Shown: piece by piece, positions 15,778 to 24,337 of the stretch | Layout of the letters: every line of letters starts with the position of its first letter | How positions within the stretch are numbered: position 1 is the first letter of the stretch | Assembly: GCF_000342005.1 (NCBI RefSeq) | Contig: NZ_AOHO01000048.1 | Location: 124,001-188,000 of the forward strand | From: Amycolatopsis decaplanina DSM 44594 | GTDB taxonomy: Bacteria > Actinomycetota > Actinomycetes > Mycobacteriales > Pseudonocardiaceae | DNA: 64,000 bases | Direction: 5' to 3' | Program-made: the position numbers and the translations under genes | Notes under the pieces: model-generated | What the model was told of the DNA's origin: nothing | The model's database searches: none | What the model saw: only the letters and a program-made list of their open reading frames with translations

Positions 15778-16377
15778 TCAGAACGCGAGCTGGGCCAGCG
15801 CGAACAGCGAGAACCCGGCGAAGACGAATCCCGCCACGCGCTGGATGAGCTTGGGACGGATCCGGCTACGGACCTTCGCGCCGATGAAGACGGCGAGACC
15901 GGCGACGGCGACCAGCGCGACGAAGGAGCCGAGGGCGACAGCGAACGGGTTGCCGAAGCGTGCCGTGAGGCTGGCCGTCGCGAGCTGGGACGCGTCGCCC
16001 CACTCGGCGGCGAACAGCACGCCGAACGACGTCAGCGCGGACCGGAGGAAGGTCGCGGGACCGGGGCCGGAACGCGAGGCGTCCTCTCCGCCGTCCTTGC
16101 CGGGGCTGAACCCTTCGCGAAGGAGCATGTACGCGCCGATGCCGAACATCGTGGCGACGATGACGGTCACCAGCGTCTCCGGAAGCAAGGTGAGCACACT
16201 GCCGAAGGTGGCGGCGATCGCGCATTGCACGGCGAACGCGGCGGTGACCCCGACGAATACCGGCCACGCGCGGAAACGGGTGGTGAGAACCAGGGTGGCG
16301 ACGAGGGTCTTGTCCGGCAGCTCCACGACCAGTACCAGGCCGAATGCACTGATCAAAGCCAGCATCGCGCTAGACAT
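15778..16377 (-). CDS. TMEM165/GDT1 (UPF0016) cation transporter
   Basis: A 199-residue six-helix membrane protein. The two signature motifs of the family, ELPDKT (residues about 19-24) and EWGDASQ (about 124-130), lie in two homologous halves of three helices each. Characterised relatives (yeast Gdt1, Vibrio MneA) move Ca2+ or Mn2+ against H+, so export of manganese is the best guess. A charged cytosolic loop (FSPGKDGGEDASRSG) separates the halves. The ribosome-binding site AAAGGGG lies in a short hairpin (16390-16415). Confidence 0.88.
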   Translation of the reverse strand: MSSAMLALISAFGLVLVVELPDKTLVATLVLTTRFRAWPVFVGVTAAFAVQCAIAATFGSVLTLLPETLVTVIVATMFGIGAYMLLREGFSPGKDGGEDASRSGPGPATFLRSALTSFGVLFAAEWGDASQLATASLTARFGNPFAVALGSFVALVAVAGLAVFIGAKVRSRIRPKLIQRVAGFVFAGFSLFALAQLAF

Positions 16378-16389
16378 GATGGTTCTTCA

Positions 16390-16415
16390 CCCCTTTCACT
16401 GCAACGATAAAGGGG
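16390..16415. promoter_or_regulatory. Hairpin covering the GDT1 ribosome-binding site
   Basis: CCCCTTT (16390-16396) and AAAGGGG (16409-16415) can pair, and on the leftward transcript the 3' strand of this stem is the probable Shine-Dalgarno sequence of the gene starting at 16377. This could modulate translation. It does not show the fold of the manganese-sensing yybP-ykoY riboswitch. Confidence 0.3.
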
Positions 16416-16541
16416 CAATTAAGAGAAAGGCAAGCTGATCGCTTTTCCGAATCGCGCGGCATGTGCGGGCGAATTGTATTTCTTGGCGGGGCGGAATTGT
16501 CTTTTCGGTGAGCCGAATTCTTTTTTCAGGCCTCACTGGCA

Positions 16542-16694
16542 GTGTGTCAGCAGTACAAAGTGGACACCCATTTGGAGGTGACCGTCCGGGATGGACAGCC
16601 GGTGAACCCGGTCACGGGGACCAACTGGGAAGGCGCCGGCGTGCGGCGGCAGGTCGCCGACGAGGCGCGGCTCACACTCGCGGGCCTCGGCTGA
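16542..16694 (+). pseudogene. Remnant of an S41-family peptidase C-terminus
   Basis: An open stretch of 50 codons ending at TGA 16692-16694 reads LEVTVRDGQPVNPVTGTNWE, then GAGVRRQVADEARLTLAGLG. NPVTGTNWEG followed by GV and a variable region is the closing segment of actinobacterial S41 (tail-specific, IRBP-like) peptidases, as I know the family. The expected preceding 250-400 residues, with the catalytic Ser and Lys, are missing, and upstream sequence is not coding in this frame. I read it as the leftover of a deleted gene. Confidence 0.55.
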
Positions 16695-16700
16695 CCAGGG

Positions 16701-16731
16701 CGCGGGACCTACGTCCCGGCAAGATCGGGAC
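16701..16731. promoter_or_regulatory. DosR/DevR-like box upstream of cydA
   Basis: GGGACCTACGTCCC at 16704-16717 has both half-sites GGGAC and GTCCC at the 4-base spacing of the DosR/DevR motif GGGACTWWAGTCCC. An overlapping second inverted repeat, GTCCCG (16713-16718) with CGGGAC (16726-16731), follows. The site ends about 45 bases before the cydA start, a normal activator position. A DevS-like kinase and a DevR-like regulator are encoded at 23044 and 26990. Confidence 0.6.
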
Positions 16732-16775
16732 CACTTGAACTGGCGAGCTCATCGGGCGTTGAGCAGGCTTGAGGG

Positions 16776-18287
16776 GTGGAAGTTCTCGATCTCGCTCGGT
16801 GGCAGTTCGGCATCACCACCGTCTATCACTTCCTGATGGTCCCGCTGACCATCGGGCTTTCGGTCCTGGTCGCCGGGATGCAGACGGCCTGGGTCCGCAC
16901 GGGTGATCAGCGGTACCTGAAGATGACCAAGTTCTGGGGGAAACTCCTGCTGGTCAACTTCGCGATGGGTGTGGTCACCGGCATCGTGCAGGAGTTCCAG
17001 TTCGGGATGAACTGGAGCGCGTACTCGCGCTTCGTCGGTGACGTGTTCGGCGCGCCGCTGGCGATGGAAGGGCTCGTCGCGTTCTTCGTCGAGTCGACCT
17101 TCCTCGGACTGTGGATCTTCGGCTGGGGCAAGCTGCCGAAGAAGGTCCACCTGGCGTGCGCGTGGGCGTATTCACTGGCGACCGTGGCGTCCGCGTACTT
17201 CATCCTGGCGGCGAACTCGTGGATGCAGCATCCGGTCGGGGTCGAGTTCGTCGACGGGAAGCCGACGATGAACTCGATCTGGGCGGTGCTGACGAACAAC
17301 ACGGCGCTGGCCGCGATCCCGCACACGCTCGCGGGCGCGTTTTCGGTGGCGGCGGCGTTCCTGGTCGGCGTGGCGGGCTGGCAGCTGTGGCGCAAGCGTG
17401 CGGAGGACGACGAGCACCGCGCGGTGTGGCGTTCGTCGTTGCGTCTCGGCGGCTGGACCGGTGTGGTGGCGTTCGCGGTGCTGGCGATCACCGGCGACAT
17501 GCAGGGCAAGCTGATGTTCGAGCAGCAGCCGATGAAGATGGCTTCGGCGGAAGCGTTGTGCCACACGGAGAAACCGGCGAGCTTCTCGATCATCGCGATC
17601 GGCGACGTCCGGAACGCGAACTGCGAGGACGTCAAGACGTTCAGCGTGCCCGCGTTGCTCTCGTTCTTGGCGCACAACGACTTCTCGACCGAGGTCAAGG
17701 GTGTCGAGAACCTGGTGACCGAGTACCAGGCGAAGTACGGCACGAACTACCCGGACGACCCGCAGCTCGGTTCGCTCGCGGGCAAGCCGATCGACTACGT
17801 GCCGAGCCTGCCGGTGACCTATTGGGGCTTCCGCGCGATGATCGGCTTCGGCGCGATCTCGGCCGGGATCGGGGTGCTCGCGCTGTGGCTGACCCGGCGC
17901 GGGCGGATGCCCGGGCAACGCTGGTTCCCGTGGCTCGTGCTCGGCGGGATCGCGACCCCGTTCATCGGCAACAGCGCCGGCTGGATCTTCACCGAAATGG
18001 GTCGTCAGCCGTTCGTGGTGGTGCCGAACCCGACCGGTGTCGACGGGGTGTGGATGTTCACCGCGCAGGCGGTCTCGAAGTTGTCCACAGGCGAGGTCTG
18101 GACGTCGTTGATCGCTTTGACGACCGTCTACGCGGTGCTCGGCTTGGTCGAGGTCTACCTGATGCGCAAGTACGTCCGAGGCGGCGTCGACGCCGTCATG
18201 CCACCCAAGAAACCGGCCTCGAGCAGCAAGAACAGCGATTCCGAAGGCGGTGACGGCGACGATGAAGCGCTGGCCTTCGCCTACTGA
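16776..18287 (+). CDS. cydA: Cytochrome bd ubiquinol/menaquinol oxidase subunit I
   Basis: A 503-residue membrane subunit that carries hemes b558, b595 and d and reduces O2 to water at the expense of quinol. The start is GTG 16776 (MEVLDLARWQFGITTVYH). His18 is the distal heme ligand, the His in AAIPHTLAGAF and the Met in MGRQPFVVVPN region match the b558 ligands, and the GRQPF signature is intact. The quinol (Q) loop is of the short type. Residues RKYVRGGVD and an acidic Ser-rich tail close the protein. GAGGGG lies directly against the start codon, so initiation may be unusual. cydB follows after an unexpectedly long 501-base gap. Confidence 0.96.
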   Translation: MEVLDLARWQFGITTVYHFLMVPLTIGLSVLVAGMQTAWVRTGDQRYLKMTKFWGKLLLVNFAMGVVTGIVQEFQFGMNWSAYSRFVGDVFGAPLAMEGLVAFFVESTFLGLWIFGWGKLPKKVHLACAWAYSLATVASAYFILAANSWMQHPVGVEFVDGKPTMNSIWAVLTNNTALAAIPHTLAGAFSVAAAFLVGVAGWQLWRKRAEDDEHRAVWRSSLRLGGWTGVVAFAVLAITGDMQGKLMFEQQPMKMASAEALCHTEKPASFSIIAIGDVRNANCEDVKTFSVPALLSFLAHNDFSTEVKGVENLVTEYQAKYGTNYPDDPQLGSLAGKPIDYVPSLPVTYWGFRAMIGFGAISAGIGVLALWLTRRGRMPGQRWFPWLVLGGIATPFIGNSAGWIFTEMGRQPFVVVPNPTGVDGVWMFTAQAVSKLSTGEVWTSLIALTTVYAVLGLVEVYLMRKYVRGGVDAVMPPKKPASSSKNSDSEGGDGDDEALAFAY

Positions 18288-18374
18288 TCGCCTCTTGACC
18301 TCACCAACCCAGCCCCCCGCCCTTCCCGGGGGACGGCCCCGCACCCAGCGTATCGGGGGTATCGCTCAGGCGGG

Positions 18375-18418
18375 TTACCCACAGCCGATCTGTGGACAAC
18401 TTGAGCGGTTGTGGATAA
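18375..18418. promoter_or_regulatory. Cluster of three DnaA boxes between cydA and cydB
   Basis: TTACCCACA (18375-18383, one mismatch to TTATCCACA), TGTGGACAA (18391-18399, exact complement of TTGTCCACA) and TGTGGATAA (18410-18418, exact complement of TTATCCACA) lie within 44 bases. A further exact TTGTCCACA occurs inside cydA at 18081-18089. No dnaA, dnaN or gyrase gene is near, so this is not the usual oriC setting. It could be a DnaA-titrating or DnaA-responsive site, or chance. Confidence 0.5.
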
Positions 18419-18473
18419 CTCACGGCTACGAGGGTTTGAGGGGCCGGTTTGAGTGCCTTGGTGGGGTAGGGAG

Positions 18474-18528
18474 TGTCGCGAAAGCCACTTTCGCGACGTT
18501 GGATGTCCCGAAAGTGGCTTTCGCGACA
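18474..18528. repeat. Palindromic repeat, family B copy 1
   Basis: Perfect 20-base arms (18474-18493 starting TGTCGCGAAAGCCACTTTCG, and 18509-18528) around a 15-base centre. A second copy, with its centre in the opposite orientation, lies at 61325-61373. Confidence 0.88.
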
Positions 18529-18610
18529 CGTCACGCGGCGTCGGCGGGGAAGGGCAGTCAGCGGCAGGGCGGCCCGGTGCGGGAAGCGGAAGGGCTGCGG
18601 GCTGAAGGGG

Positions 18611-18679
18611 CCCTTCGCCGCATCGCACGCAGCGAAGGTTCCCTTCACCGCATCGCACGCAGCGAAGGTTCCCTTCCCC
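18611..18679. repeat. 30-bp direct tandem repeat, 2.3 copies
   Basis: Units at 18611-18640 and 18641-18670 differ at one base, and a third begins at 18671 and breaks off after about nine. Each unit starts CCCTTC, holds CGCATCGCACGCAGCG and ends AAGGTT. A GAAGGGGCCCTTC palindrome abuts the first unit, and a diverged CGTCGCATGCGGCGAAAGCG follows. With the other elements it makes the 18288-18788 cydA-cydB gap repeat-rich and free of a credible gene. Confidence 0.85.
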
Positions 18680-18788
18680 GCCGACGCCGCGTCGCATGCG
18701 GCGAAAGCGTCCTCCAGCCCTCCAAAGCCTCCGAAGCACTCGAAGCGTCTGAAGCACGCGAAGTGAACAAAGCAAGCAGGAGTGCCCG

Positions 18789-19796
18789 ATGACCCTCGAA
18801 ACGATCTGGTTCTGCGTCATCGCGCTGTTCTGGCTCGGCTACCTCTTCCTCGAAGGCTTCGACTTCGGCGTCGGCATGCTCATGCCGGTCCTCGCGAAGG
18901 ACAACACCGAACGCCGCGTCATGGTCAACACGATCGGCCCGGTCTGGGACGGCAACGAGGTCTGGCTGATCGTCGCGGGCGGCGCTATGTTCGCCGCGTT
19001 CCCCGGCTGGTACGCGTCGCTCTTCTCGGCCGCGTATCTCCCGCTTCTGGTGGTCCTGCTCGCCCTCATCGGCCGCGGCGTCGCGTTCGAGTACCGCGGC
19101 AAGGTCGACTCCGACCGCTGGCGCCGCAACTGGGACCGCGTCATCGGCATCGGCTCGTGGATCCCGCCGTTCGGTGTCGGCCTGCTCCTCGCGACCACCG
19201 TCCTCGGCCTTCCGCTCGACGCCGACGGCGACCGGGTCGGCGGCCCGCTCGCCGCGGTCCGGTTCGAAACCCTGCTCGGCGCGATCGCGGTCGTCGGGTT
19301 CTCGCTGGTGCACGGCGCCGCGTTCCTCGCCCTCAAGACCGAAGGCGACCTCCGGCACCGCGCGCGGAACCTGGCCACCCGTCTGCTCCCGGTCGCGCTC
19401 CTGCCGCTGCTGGCGTTCCTCGTCGTCGTGCAACTGCGCTCGGGCGACCTGTGGACGCTGTTGCTCATCGGTGTCGCCGTGATCGCGGCGGTCCTCGCGT
19501 GGTTCAAGATCCGCATGGGCCGCGAAGGGCAGGCGTTCGCCGCGCTCGGCGGCGTCATCGCGGCGTCCGCGGTCGCGATCTTCGTCGCGCTGTACCCGAA
19601 CGTGCTCCCGTCCACTTTGGACGCAGCCGACACGCTGACGATCGCGGGCGAGGCGTCGAGCCCGTACACCCTGACCGTGATGACCTGGGTCGCGCTGTTC
19701 GGCGCGCCCGCCGTCCTGATCTACCAGGGCTGGACGTACTGGGTGTTCCGCAAGCGCATCGGCACCCGGCACATCCCACCGGTGCACGCACCATGA
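18789..19796 (+). CDS. cydB: Cytochrome bd oxidase subunit II
   Basis: A 335-residue, roughly eight- to nine-helix membrane protein that pairs with CydA and stabilises the heme site. The family opening TIWFCVIALFWLGYLFLEGF with DFGVGML is exact, followed by NTIGPVWDGNEVWLIVAGG, AFEYRGKV and a C-terminal YTLTVMTWVALFGAPAVLIY. The ATG at 18789 has AGGAG at 18778-18782. It overlaps cydDC by four bases (ATGA). Confidence 0.96.
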   Translation: MTLETIWFCVIALFWLGYLFLEGFDFGVGMLMPVLAKDNTERRVMVNTIGPVWDGNEVWLIVAGGAMFAAFPGWYASLFSAAYLPLLVVLLALIGRGVAFEYRGKVDSDRWRRNWDRVIGIGSWIPPFGVGLLLATTVLGLPLDADGDRVGGPLAAVRFETLLGAIAVVGFSLVHGAAFLALKTEGDLRHRARNLATRLLPVALLPLLAFLVVVQLRSGDLWTLLLIGVAVIAAVLAWFKIRMGREGQAFAALGGVIAASAVAIFVALYPNVLPSTLDAADTLTIAGEASSPYTLTVMTWVALFGAPAVLIYQGWTYWVFRKRIGTRHIPPVHAP

Positions 19797-22700
19797 CCGA
19801 ACTTCCCGGCCGCGACACCCTTTCCGCCACGGAGTCCACAATGGACCCAGCGCGACCGGGGAAGGGTCCGCTCGGCGCGCTCGCCCCGCTTTCGAGTGCG
19901 GCGCGCCGGGCGTTGATCCTCAGCGGGATCCTTTCCTTCGTCAACGCGGTTTTGCTGGTGGGACAGGCGTTCCTGCTGGCAGACGTCCTCTCCGCGGTCG
20001 TCCGCGGAACACCGGGGGACCGCACCGCCCAGCTGGCCGTGCTGCTCGCGCTCGTCGCGGGACGCGCGGTGACCGGCTGGGCGGTGCGGACGGTTTCCGT
20101 TCGCGCGGCCGCCCGCGCGAAGGAGGAACTGCGCGCCAAAGCCCTCGACCACGCCTTGAAACTCGGCCCGGAATGGATCGCGCGCCGCGGTCACGGCGAG
20201 CTGACGTCGTTGACCACCAAGGGCCTCGACGCGCTCGACGCCTACTTCACCCAGTATCTCCCGGCATTGGTGACCGCCGCGATCGTGCCACTCGCCGCCG
20301 GCGTCGCGATCCTGTTCGCCGACTGGCCGTCGGCCGTGCTCGTCGTGATCACCGTGCCGTTGGTGCCGCTTTTCGCCATCCTGATCGGCAAGCACACCGC
20401 CGAGCGAGTCGCCGAAGCCGCCGACGCCGAGCAACGCCTGTCGGGGCATCTGCTGGAACTCGTCCGCGCGCTGCCGATCCTCAGCGCGTTCCGCCGCGCC
20501 GGCGCGCAAGCCGAGACGGTGCGGAAGATCTCCGAACGTCATCGCCGCACGACACTCAAGACGTTGAAGGTCGCGTTCGCGTCGGCGTTCGCACTGGAAC
20601 TGATCGCGACGCTTTCGGTCGCGCTGGTCGCGGTCGTCATCGGCGTCCGGCTGGTCTCCGGCGAACTGTCGCTGGTCATCGGGCTCGGCGTGCTGATCCT
20701 CGTACCGGAGTGCTACCAGCCGCTGCGCGCGGTCGGTGCCGCGTTCCATGCGAGCGAGGACGGCGTCGAGGCCGTGCGCCGGGTCGCGGACGTGCTCGCG
20801 GAACCCTTGCCGCCCCACGGTTCCGAGACACCGGCCAAGGGCGAGATCCACGTCGGCGGACTGCGCGTCGCCAGGCGCGGCGGATTCGCGCCCGACGGCG
20901 AGACGTTCAGCGTCCGGCCCGGTGAGATCACCTGGTTGCGCGCGCCCAGCGGCGGCGGCAAGTCGACGACGCTCGCCACCCTGCTCGGCTTCGTGCAGAC
21001 CGCCGACGGGACGATCACCGTCGGCGGTACCGACCTCGCCGACGCCGATCTGGAGAGGTGGCGCGAGAACGTCGCCTGGGTGCCGCAGTCGCCGGTGTTC
21101 GGCGGGAGCACGGTCCGCGACGAGGTCGGTGCCGAAAACATCCTCGGCGAACTCGGGCTGACCGGCCTCGCCGGACGGCCGGTTTCGAAGCTGTCGCAGG
21201 GACAACGGCAGCGCGTCGCGGTGGCGCGGGCGCTGGTGCGCGTCCGGTCGGGCGCGTGGCTGCTCCTGCTCGACGAACCCACCGCTCATCTCGACGAGGT
21301 CAACGCCGCGCTCGTCATGACCGCGGTCCACGAGGCCGTCGACAACGGCGCCGCCGCGATCATCGCCGCACACGAACGCGGCTCCGGTGTCGACATGCCG
21401 ACCATCGCGACGGCCGAAGCCGGAGTCGTGGAAGAAGCGCGGTCGGTCCGGCCACTGCCCTGGCGTGACCTGCTCCACCCCCGGTTCTTCGGTGGCGGGC
21501 TGCTCGGCGCCGCCGCCTTGCTCGCCGGGGTCGCGCTGACCGCGCTTTCGGGCTGGCTGATCGCCAAGGCGTCGCAACAGCCGCCGATCCTGACCTTGAC
21601 GGTGCTGATCGTCGGCGTGCGGACGTTCGGCCTCGGCCGCGCGGGGCTGCGGTACCTCGAACGGCTGGTGACGCACGACGCCGCGTTCCGGATCGCCGGA
21701 AGTCTGCGTGTCCGGCTGTGGGAGTCGCTGGTGCGGCTCGGACCGGCACGAGCGCTTCGGGCGGGCGAGGAGCAGCGACGGCTGGTCGGCGACACCGACA
21801 CCGTGCGTGACCTGCTCCCGCGGGTGATCACGCCTCTGGTCGTGGTCGCGTTGGTGGCCGTCGGCGCCGTCGCGGTCCAGGCCGCCGTGCTGCCCGAAGC
21901 CGGACTCGCGCTGGCCGCGGCCGTGCTGGTCAGCGCGTTCGCGCCGCTGCTCGCGCTCCGGGCGGAACGCCGCGCGACCAGTGCGCTGGCCGCCGGACGG
22001 CGTTCGGTGTCGGCGCAGGTGCTGAGCCTGTTCGAAGGCGCCGCCGAACTGATCGCGTACGGGGTCGACAAAGAGCGACGTCGCCGAATCGCCACGACGG
22101 ACGCCGCACTGACCGCCGAAGCCCGGCGACAGGCTTTCGGCGCCGGCGCGGCCGACGCCCTGATCATCCTGGCGACGGGGGCCGCCACCGTCGCGAGCAC
22201 CGGGTTCGCCGTGAGCGCCGTCGCCGCCGGCGCGCTGAACCCGGTGCTCGCGCCCGTGGTCGCCCTGGTGCCGCTCGCGCTGGCGGAGGTTCTCTCCCTT
22301 CTTCCGCCCGCCGCGCAGCACTGGGACACCCTGCGCCAGGCCCGTCTGCGCCTCGCCGAGTGTCAGGAAAGGGTCGTCCAGGTCGAAGAACGTCAGGAAC
22401 GCTCCTTTCCCGGCGCCGGCGGGGTGCGGATCCGGAACGCCGATCTCGGCTGGCCCGGCACGGAGCACCCGGTCCTCACCGGGGTCGATCTCGACATCGC
22501 ACCCGGTACGCACGTCGCCGTCATCGGCCCGAGCGGCGCCGGGAAGTCGACGCTGGTCGCCGCCTTGCTCGGCTTCCTCGAGCCGAGCAAGGGCGCCGTC
22601 GACGCTCCCGAGAACGTCGCCTGGGCGCCGCAGGAACCGATGCTCGTCTCGACCACGGTCGCCGAGAACCTGCGCCTCGCCAAGCCGTCGGCGTCCGAAG

Positions 22701-23044
22701 CCGATCTGCGAAAAGCCCTGTATCAGGCCGTTCTCGAGGACGTCGAGATCAGCACGATGCTGGACAGCGCGGGAGCCGGGCTTTCGGGCGGGCAGGCGCA
22801 GCGGGTCGCGCTGGCGCGGGCCGTGCTCGGCGCCGAGCGAGCCGACCTCGTCCTGCTCGACGAGCCCACCGCCCACCTCGACGAACCGACCGCGCGCACC
22901 GTCCGCGAACGGCTCGGCGAGGCGCTCGCCGGGAAGACCGTCGTCCACGTCACGCACCACGCCGCCGAAGCCGACGACGCGGACGTGATCCTGGAGGTGC
23001 GAGAGGGTCGCGTCACAGCGCGCGCACTGGCCGGAGCCGACTAA
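19793..23044 (+). CDS. cydDC: Fused CydD-CydC thiol exporter ABC transporter
   Basis: A 1083-residue fusion of the two half-transporters that export cysteine/glutathione-type reductants and are needed to assemble cytochrome bd. The CydD half has membrane helices to about residue 330, Walker A APSGGGKSTT, signature LSQGQRQRVAVARAL and Walker B LLLLDEPTAHLDE. The CydC half (membrane part from about residue 560) has Walker A GPSGAGKSTL, signature LSGGQAQRVALARAV and Walker B DLVLLDEPTAHLDE. The helical segment of the first nucleotide-binding domain is about 20 residues shorter than usual. Translation is coupled to cydB, and the stop overlaps the kinase start by one base. Confidence 0.93.
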   Translation: MTELPGRDTLSATESTMDPARPGKGPLGALAPLSSAARRALILSGILSFVNAVLLVGQAFLLADVLSAVVRGTPGDRTAQLAVLLALVAGRAVTGWAVRTVSVRAAARAKEELRAKALDHALKLGPEWIARRGHGELTSLTTKGLDALDAYFTQYLPALVTAAIVPLAAGVAILFADWPSAVLVVITVPLVPLFAILIGKHTAERVAEAADAEQRLSGHLLELVRALPILSAFRRAGAQAETVRKISERHRRTTLKTLKVAFASAFALELIATLSVALVAVVIGVRLVSGELSLVIGLGVLILVPECYQPLRAVGAAFHASEDGVEAVRRVADVLAEPLPPHGSETPAKGEIHVGGLRVARRGGFAPDGETFSVRPGEITWLRAPSGGGKSTTLATLLGFVQTADGTITVGGTDLADADLERWRENVAWVPQSPVFGGSTVRDEVGAENILGELGLTGLAGRPVSKLSQGQRQRVAVARALVRVRSGAWLLLLDEPTAHLDEVNAALVMTAVHEAVDNGAAAIIAAHERGSGVDMPTIATAEAGVVEEARSVRPLPWRDLLHPRFFGGGLLGAAALLAGVALTALSGWLIAKASQQPPILTLTVLIVGVRTFGLGRAGLRYLERLVTHDAAFRIAGSLRVRLWESLVRLGPARALRAGEEQRRLVGDTDTVRDLLPRVITPLVVVALVAVGAVAVQAAVLPEAGLALAAAVLVSAFAPLLALRAERRATSALAAGRRSVSAQVLSLFEGAAELIAYGVDKERRRRIATTDAALTAEARRQAFGAGAADALIILATGAATVASTGFAVSAVAAGALNPVLAPVVALVPLALAEVLSLLPPAAQHWDTLRQARLRLAECQERVVQVEERQERSFPGAGGVRIRNADLGWPGTEHPVLTGVDLDIAPGTHVAVIGPSGAGKSTLVAALLGFLEPSKGAVDAPENVAWAPQEPMLVSTTVAENLRLAKPSASEADLRKALYQAVLEDVEISTMLDSAGAGLSGGQAQRVALARAVLGAERADLVLLDEPTAHLDEPTARTVRERLGEALAGKTVVHVTHHAAEADDADVILEVREGRVTARALAGAD

Positions 23045-24204
23045 TGTCGATAGCGCTCATGGATCCCACGCTTGCCGCGCGCGCACTGTCCGCCGCCACT
23101 GAGATCACCGGCACCGCCTTGTCCGGCGACGACCCCGGCGACGTGCTGGAGACCGTGGTCGCCCGCGCCGTCGAACTGGCCGAGGCCGACCTCGGTCTCG
23201 TCATGGTGCGCGCGGACGACGGCCAGGTGGTCGCCGAGGCCGCGCACGGGGCCACCACACAGGGTCTTCGAGGACTCGCCTTTTCCGCCGATTCCGCCGC
23301 GGGCCAGGTCGCCCGCGGTGGGGAACCGGTGGTCAGCGAGGACTTCACCGTCGATCCCCGCACGGCGCCGTTCGTGCCGCCGGAGCTCAAGGGCTTCGGA
23401 CCTTTCGCCGCTTCGGCGTTCGGCGCGGGCGGGCGCGTCCTCGGCGCGCTCACCGTGTACCGCCGCCACGGCGGGGACCCGTTCTCCGCCAGTACGGTCG
23501 AGGTGCTCACCGCCTTCGCGGCGCAGGCGGGCGTCGTGCTCGCGCTCGCGGAAGGCGCCAACGCCCGGCACCGCGTGACCCTCTACCAAGAGCGCGAACG
23601 CATCGCGCGCGAATTGCACGACGTCATCGTGCAGCGTCTCTACGGCGCCGGGATGCAGCTCGACCGGGTCCGCAAGAACATGCGGAAACGCTTCGCGCAG
23701 GCCGACGGCGCGCGGCTGTCCGAGGCGATCGATCAGCTCGACCAGACCATCGAAGAGATCCGGGGCACCGTGCGCGCCCTGCGCAGCCCCGAACCCGCGA
23801 ACGAGACGGTCACCGCCACCGATCTCGCCGAGTCCGCACGCGGCGAGGTGCGCATCGCGGGCGAGCTACTCGGCTATCCGCCGACCCTCGAACTGTCGGG
23901 AGAACTGGCCGACATCCCCGCCGAACAGGCGGACCACATCCGCGCCGCCCTTCGCGAAGCATTGTCCAATGTGGTCAGACACTCTGGTGCGAGCGAAACC
24001 CGTGTGACGCTCAGCCGTGACGCGGAAGGCGTCAAACTCCGGGTGCGGGACAACGGATCCGGGGTCCCGCAGGGGGTCGCGAAACGCGGTCTCCGTCATC
24101 TCGCCGAACGCGCGACGACGTCCGGCGGACGCTTTTCGATCAATTCTTCGCCGAGCCTGGGTACTTTGGTCGCTTTCGACGTTCCACTTGATCAAACCGT
24201 GTGA
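23044..24204 (+). CDS. GAF-domain sensor histidine kinase, DevS-like
   Basis: A 386-residue cytosolic kinase. A single GAF domain spans residues about 30-170 (ADLGLVMVRADDGQVVAEAA, APFVPPELKGFGPFAASAFG). The HisKA_3 dimerisation helix RERIARELHDVIVQRLYGAG carries the phosphoacceptor His192, and the ATPase domain shows REALSNVVRHSGA, VRDNGSGVP and GLRHLAERA. This matches the NarL/DevS-type kinases whose GAF domain may bind heme or a redox ligand. It is translated directly after cydDC (stop and start overlap), so it belongs to the cyd operon. The likely partner is the LuxR/DevR-type regulator at 26990. There is one GAF domain, not the two of mycobacterial DevS. Confidence 0.88.
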   Translation: MSIALMDPTLAARALSAATEITGTALSGDDPGDVLETVVARAVELAEADLGLVMVRADDGQVVAEAAHGATTQGLRGLAFSADSAAGQVARGGEPVVSEDFTVDPRTAPFVPPELKGFGPFAASAFGAGGRVLGALTVYRRHGGDPFSASTVEVLTAFAAQAGVVLALAEGANARHRVTLYQERERIARELHDVIVQRLYGAGMQLDRVRKNMRKRFAQADGARLSEAIDQLDQTIEEIRGTVRALRSPEPANETVTATDLAESARGEVRIAGELLGYPPTLELSGELADIPAEQADHIRAALREALSNVVRHSGASETRVTLSRDAEGVKLRVRDNGSGVPQGVAKRGLRHLAERATTSGGRFSINSSPSLGTLVAFDVPLDQTV

Positions 24205-24337
24205 AATTAACGGTCGGCGTCGCACAATCAAGCGACAGTTCGTGTTCTCGGATTAATCCGTAACGGCCGGGGCCGGTGCGCGATTGTAAGTGCATCGAAC
24301 GCGCTCCGAGCGCGGATTCCCAGCGAAAGGACTACAC

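Noticed and set aside
16378..16440. Manganese riboswitch (yybP-ykoY) before the GDT1 gene
   Set aside because: Only a 7-bp hairpin is visible; the conserved three-way fold and motif loops are not.
16463..16738. 91-codon frame upstream of cydA
   Set aside because: Its product is Arg/Gly-rich without similarity, and it overlaps the better-supported S41 remnant in a different frame.
18375..18418. Chromosomal replication origin
   Set aside because: Three DnaA boxes are too few and no dnaA, dnaN, recF, gyrase or rpmH gene is near.
18611..18679. CRISPR-like array
   Set aside because: The 30-bp units are directly abutting with no spacers and no cas genes are present.
18250..18792. Rightward frame across the cydA-cydB gap
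   Set aside because: It is made of the palindrome and 30-bp repeats translated (repeated ARSEGSLHRI-like blocks), starts within cydA and has no ribosome-binding site.
19721..22960. Open frame of over 1000 codons antisense to cydDC
   Set aside because: High-GC shadow frame: low-complexity Arg/Gly/Asp composition, no domain, and the sense strand encodes an unmistakable ABC exporter.
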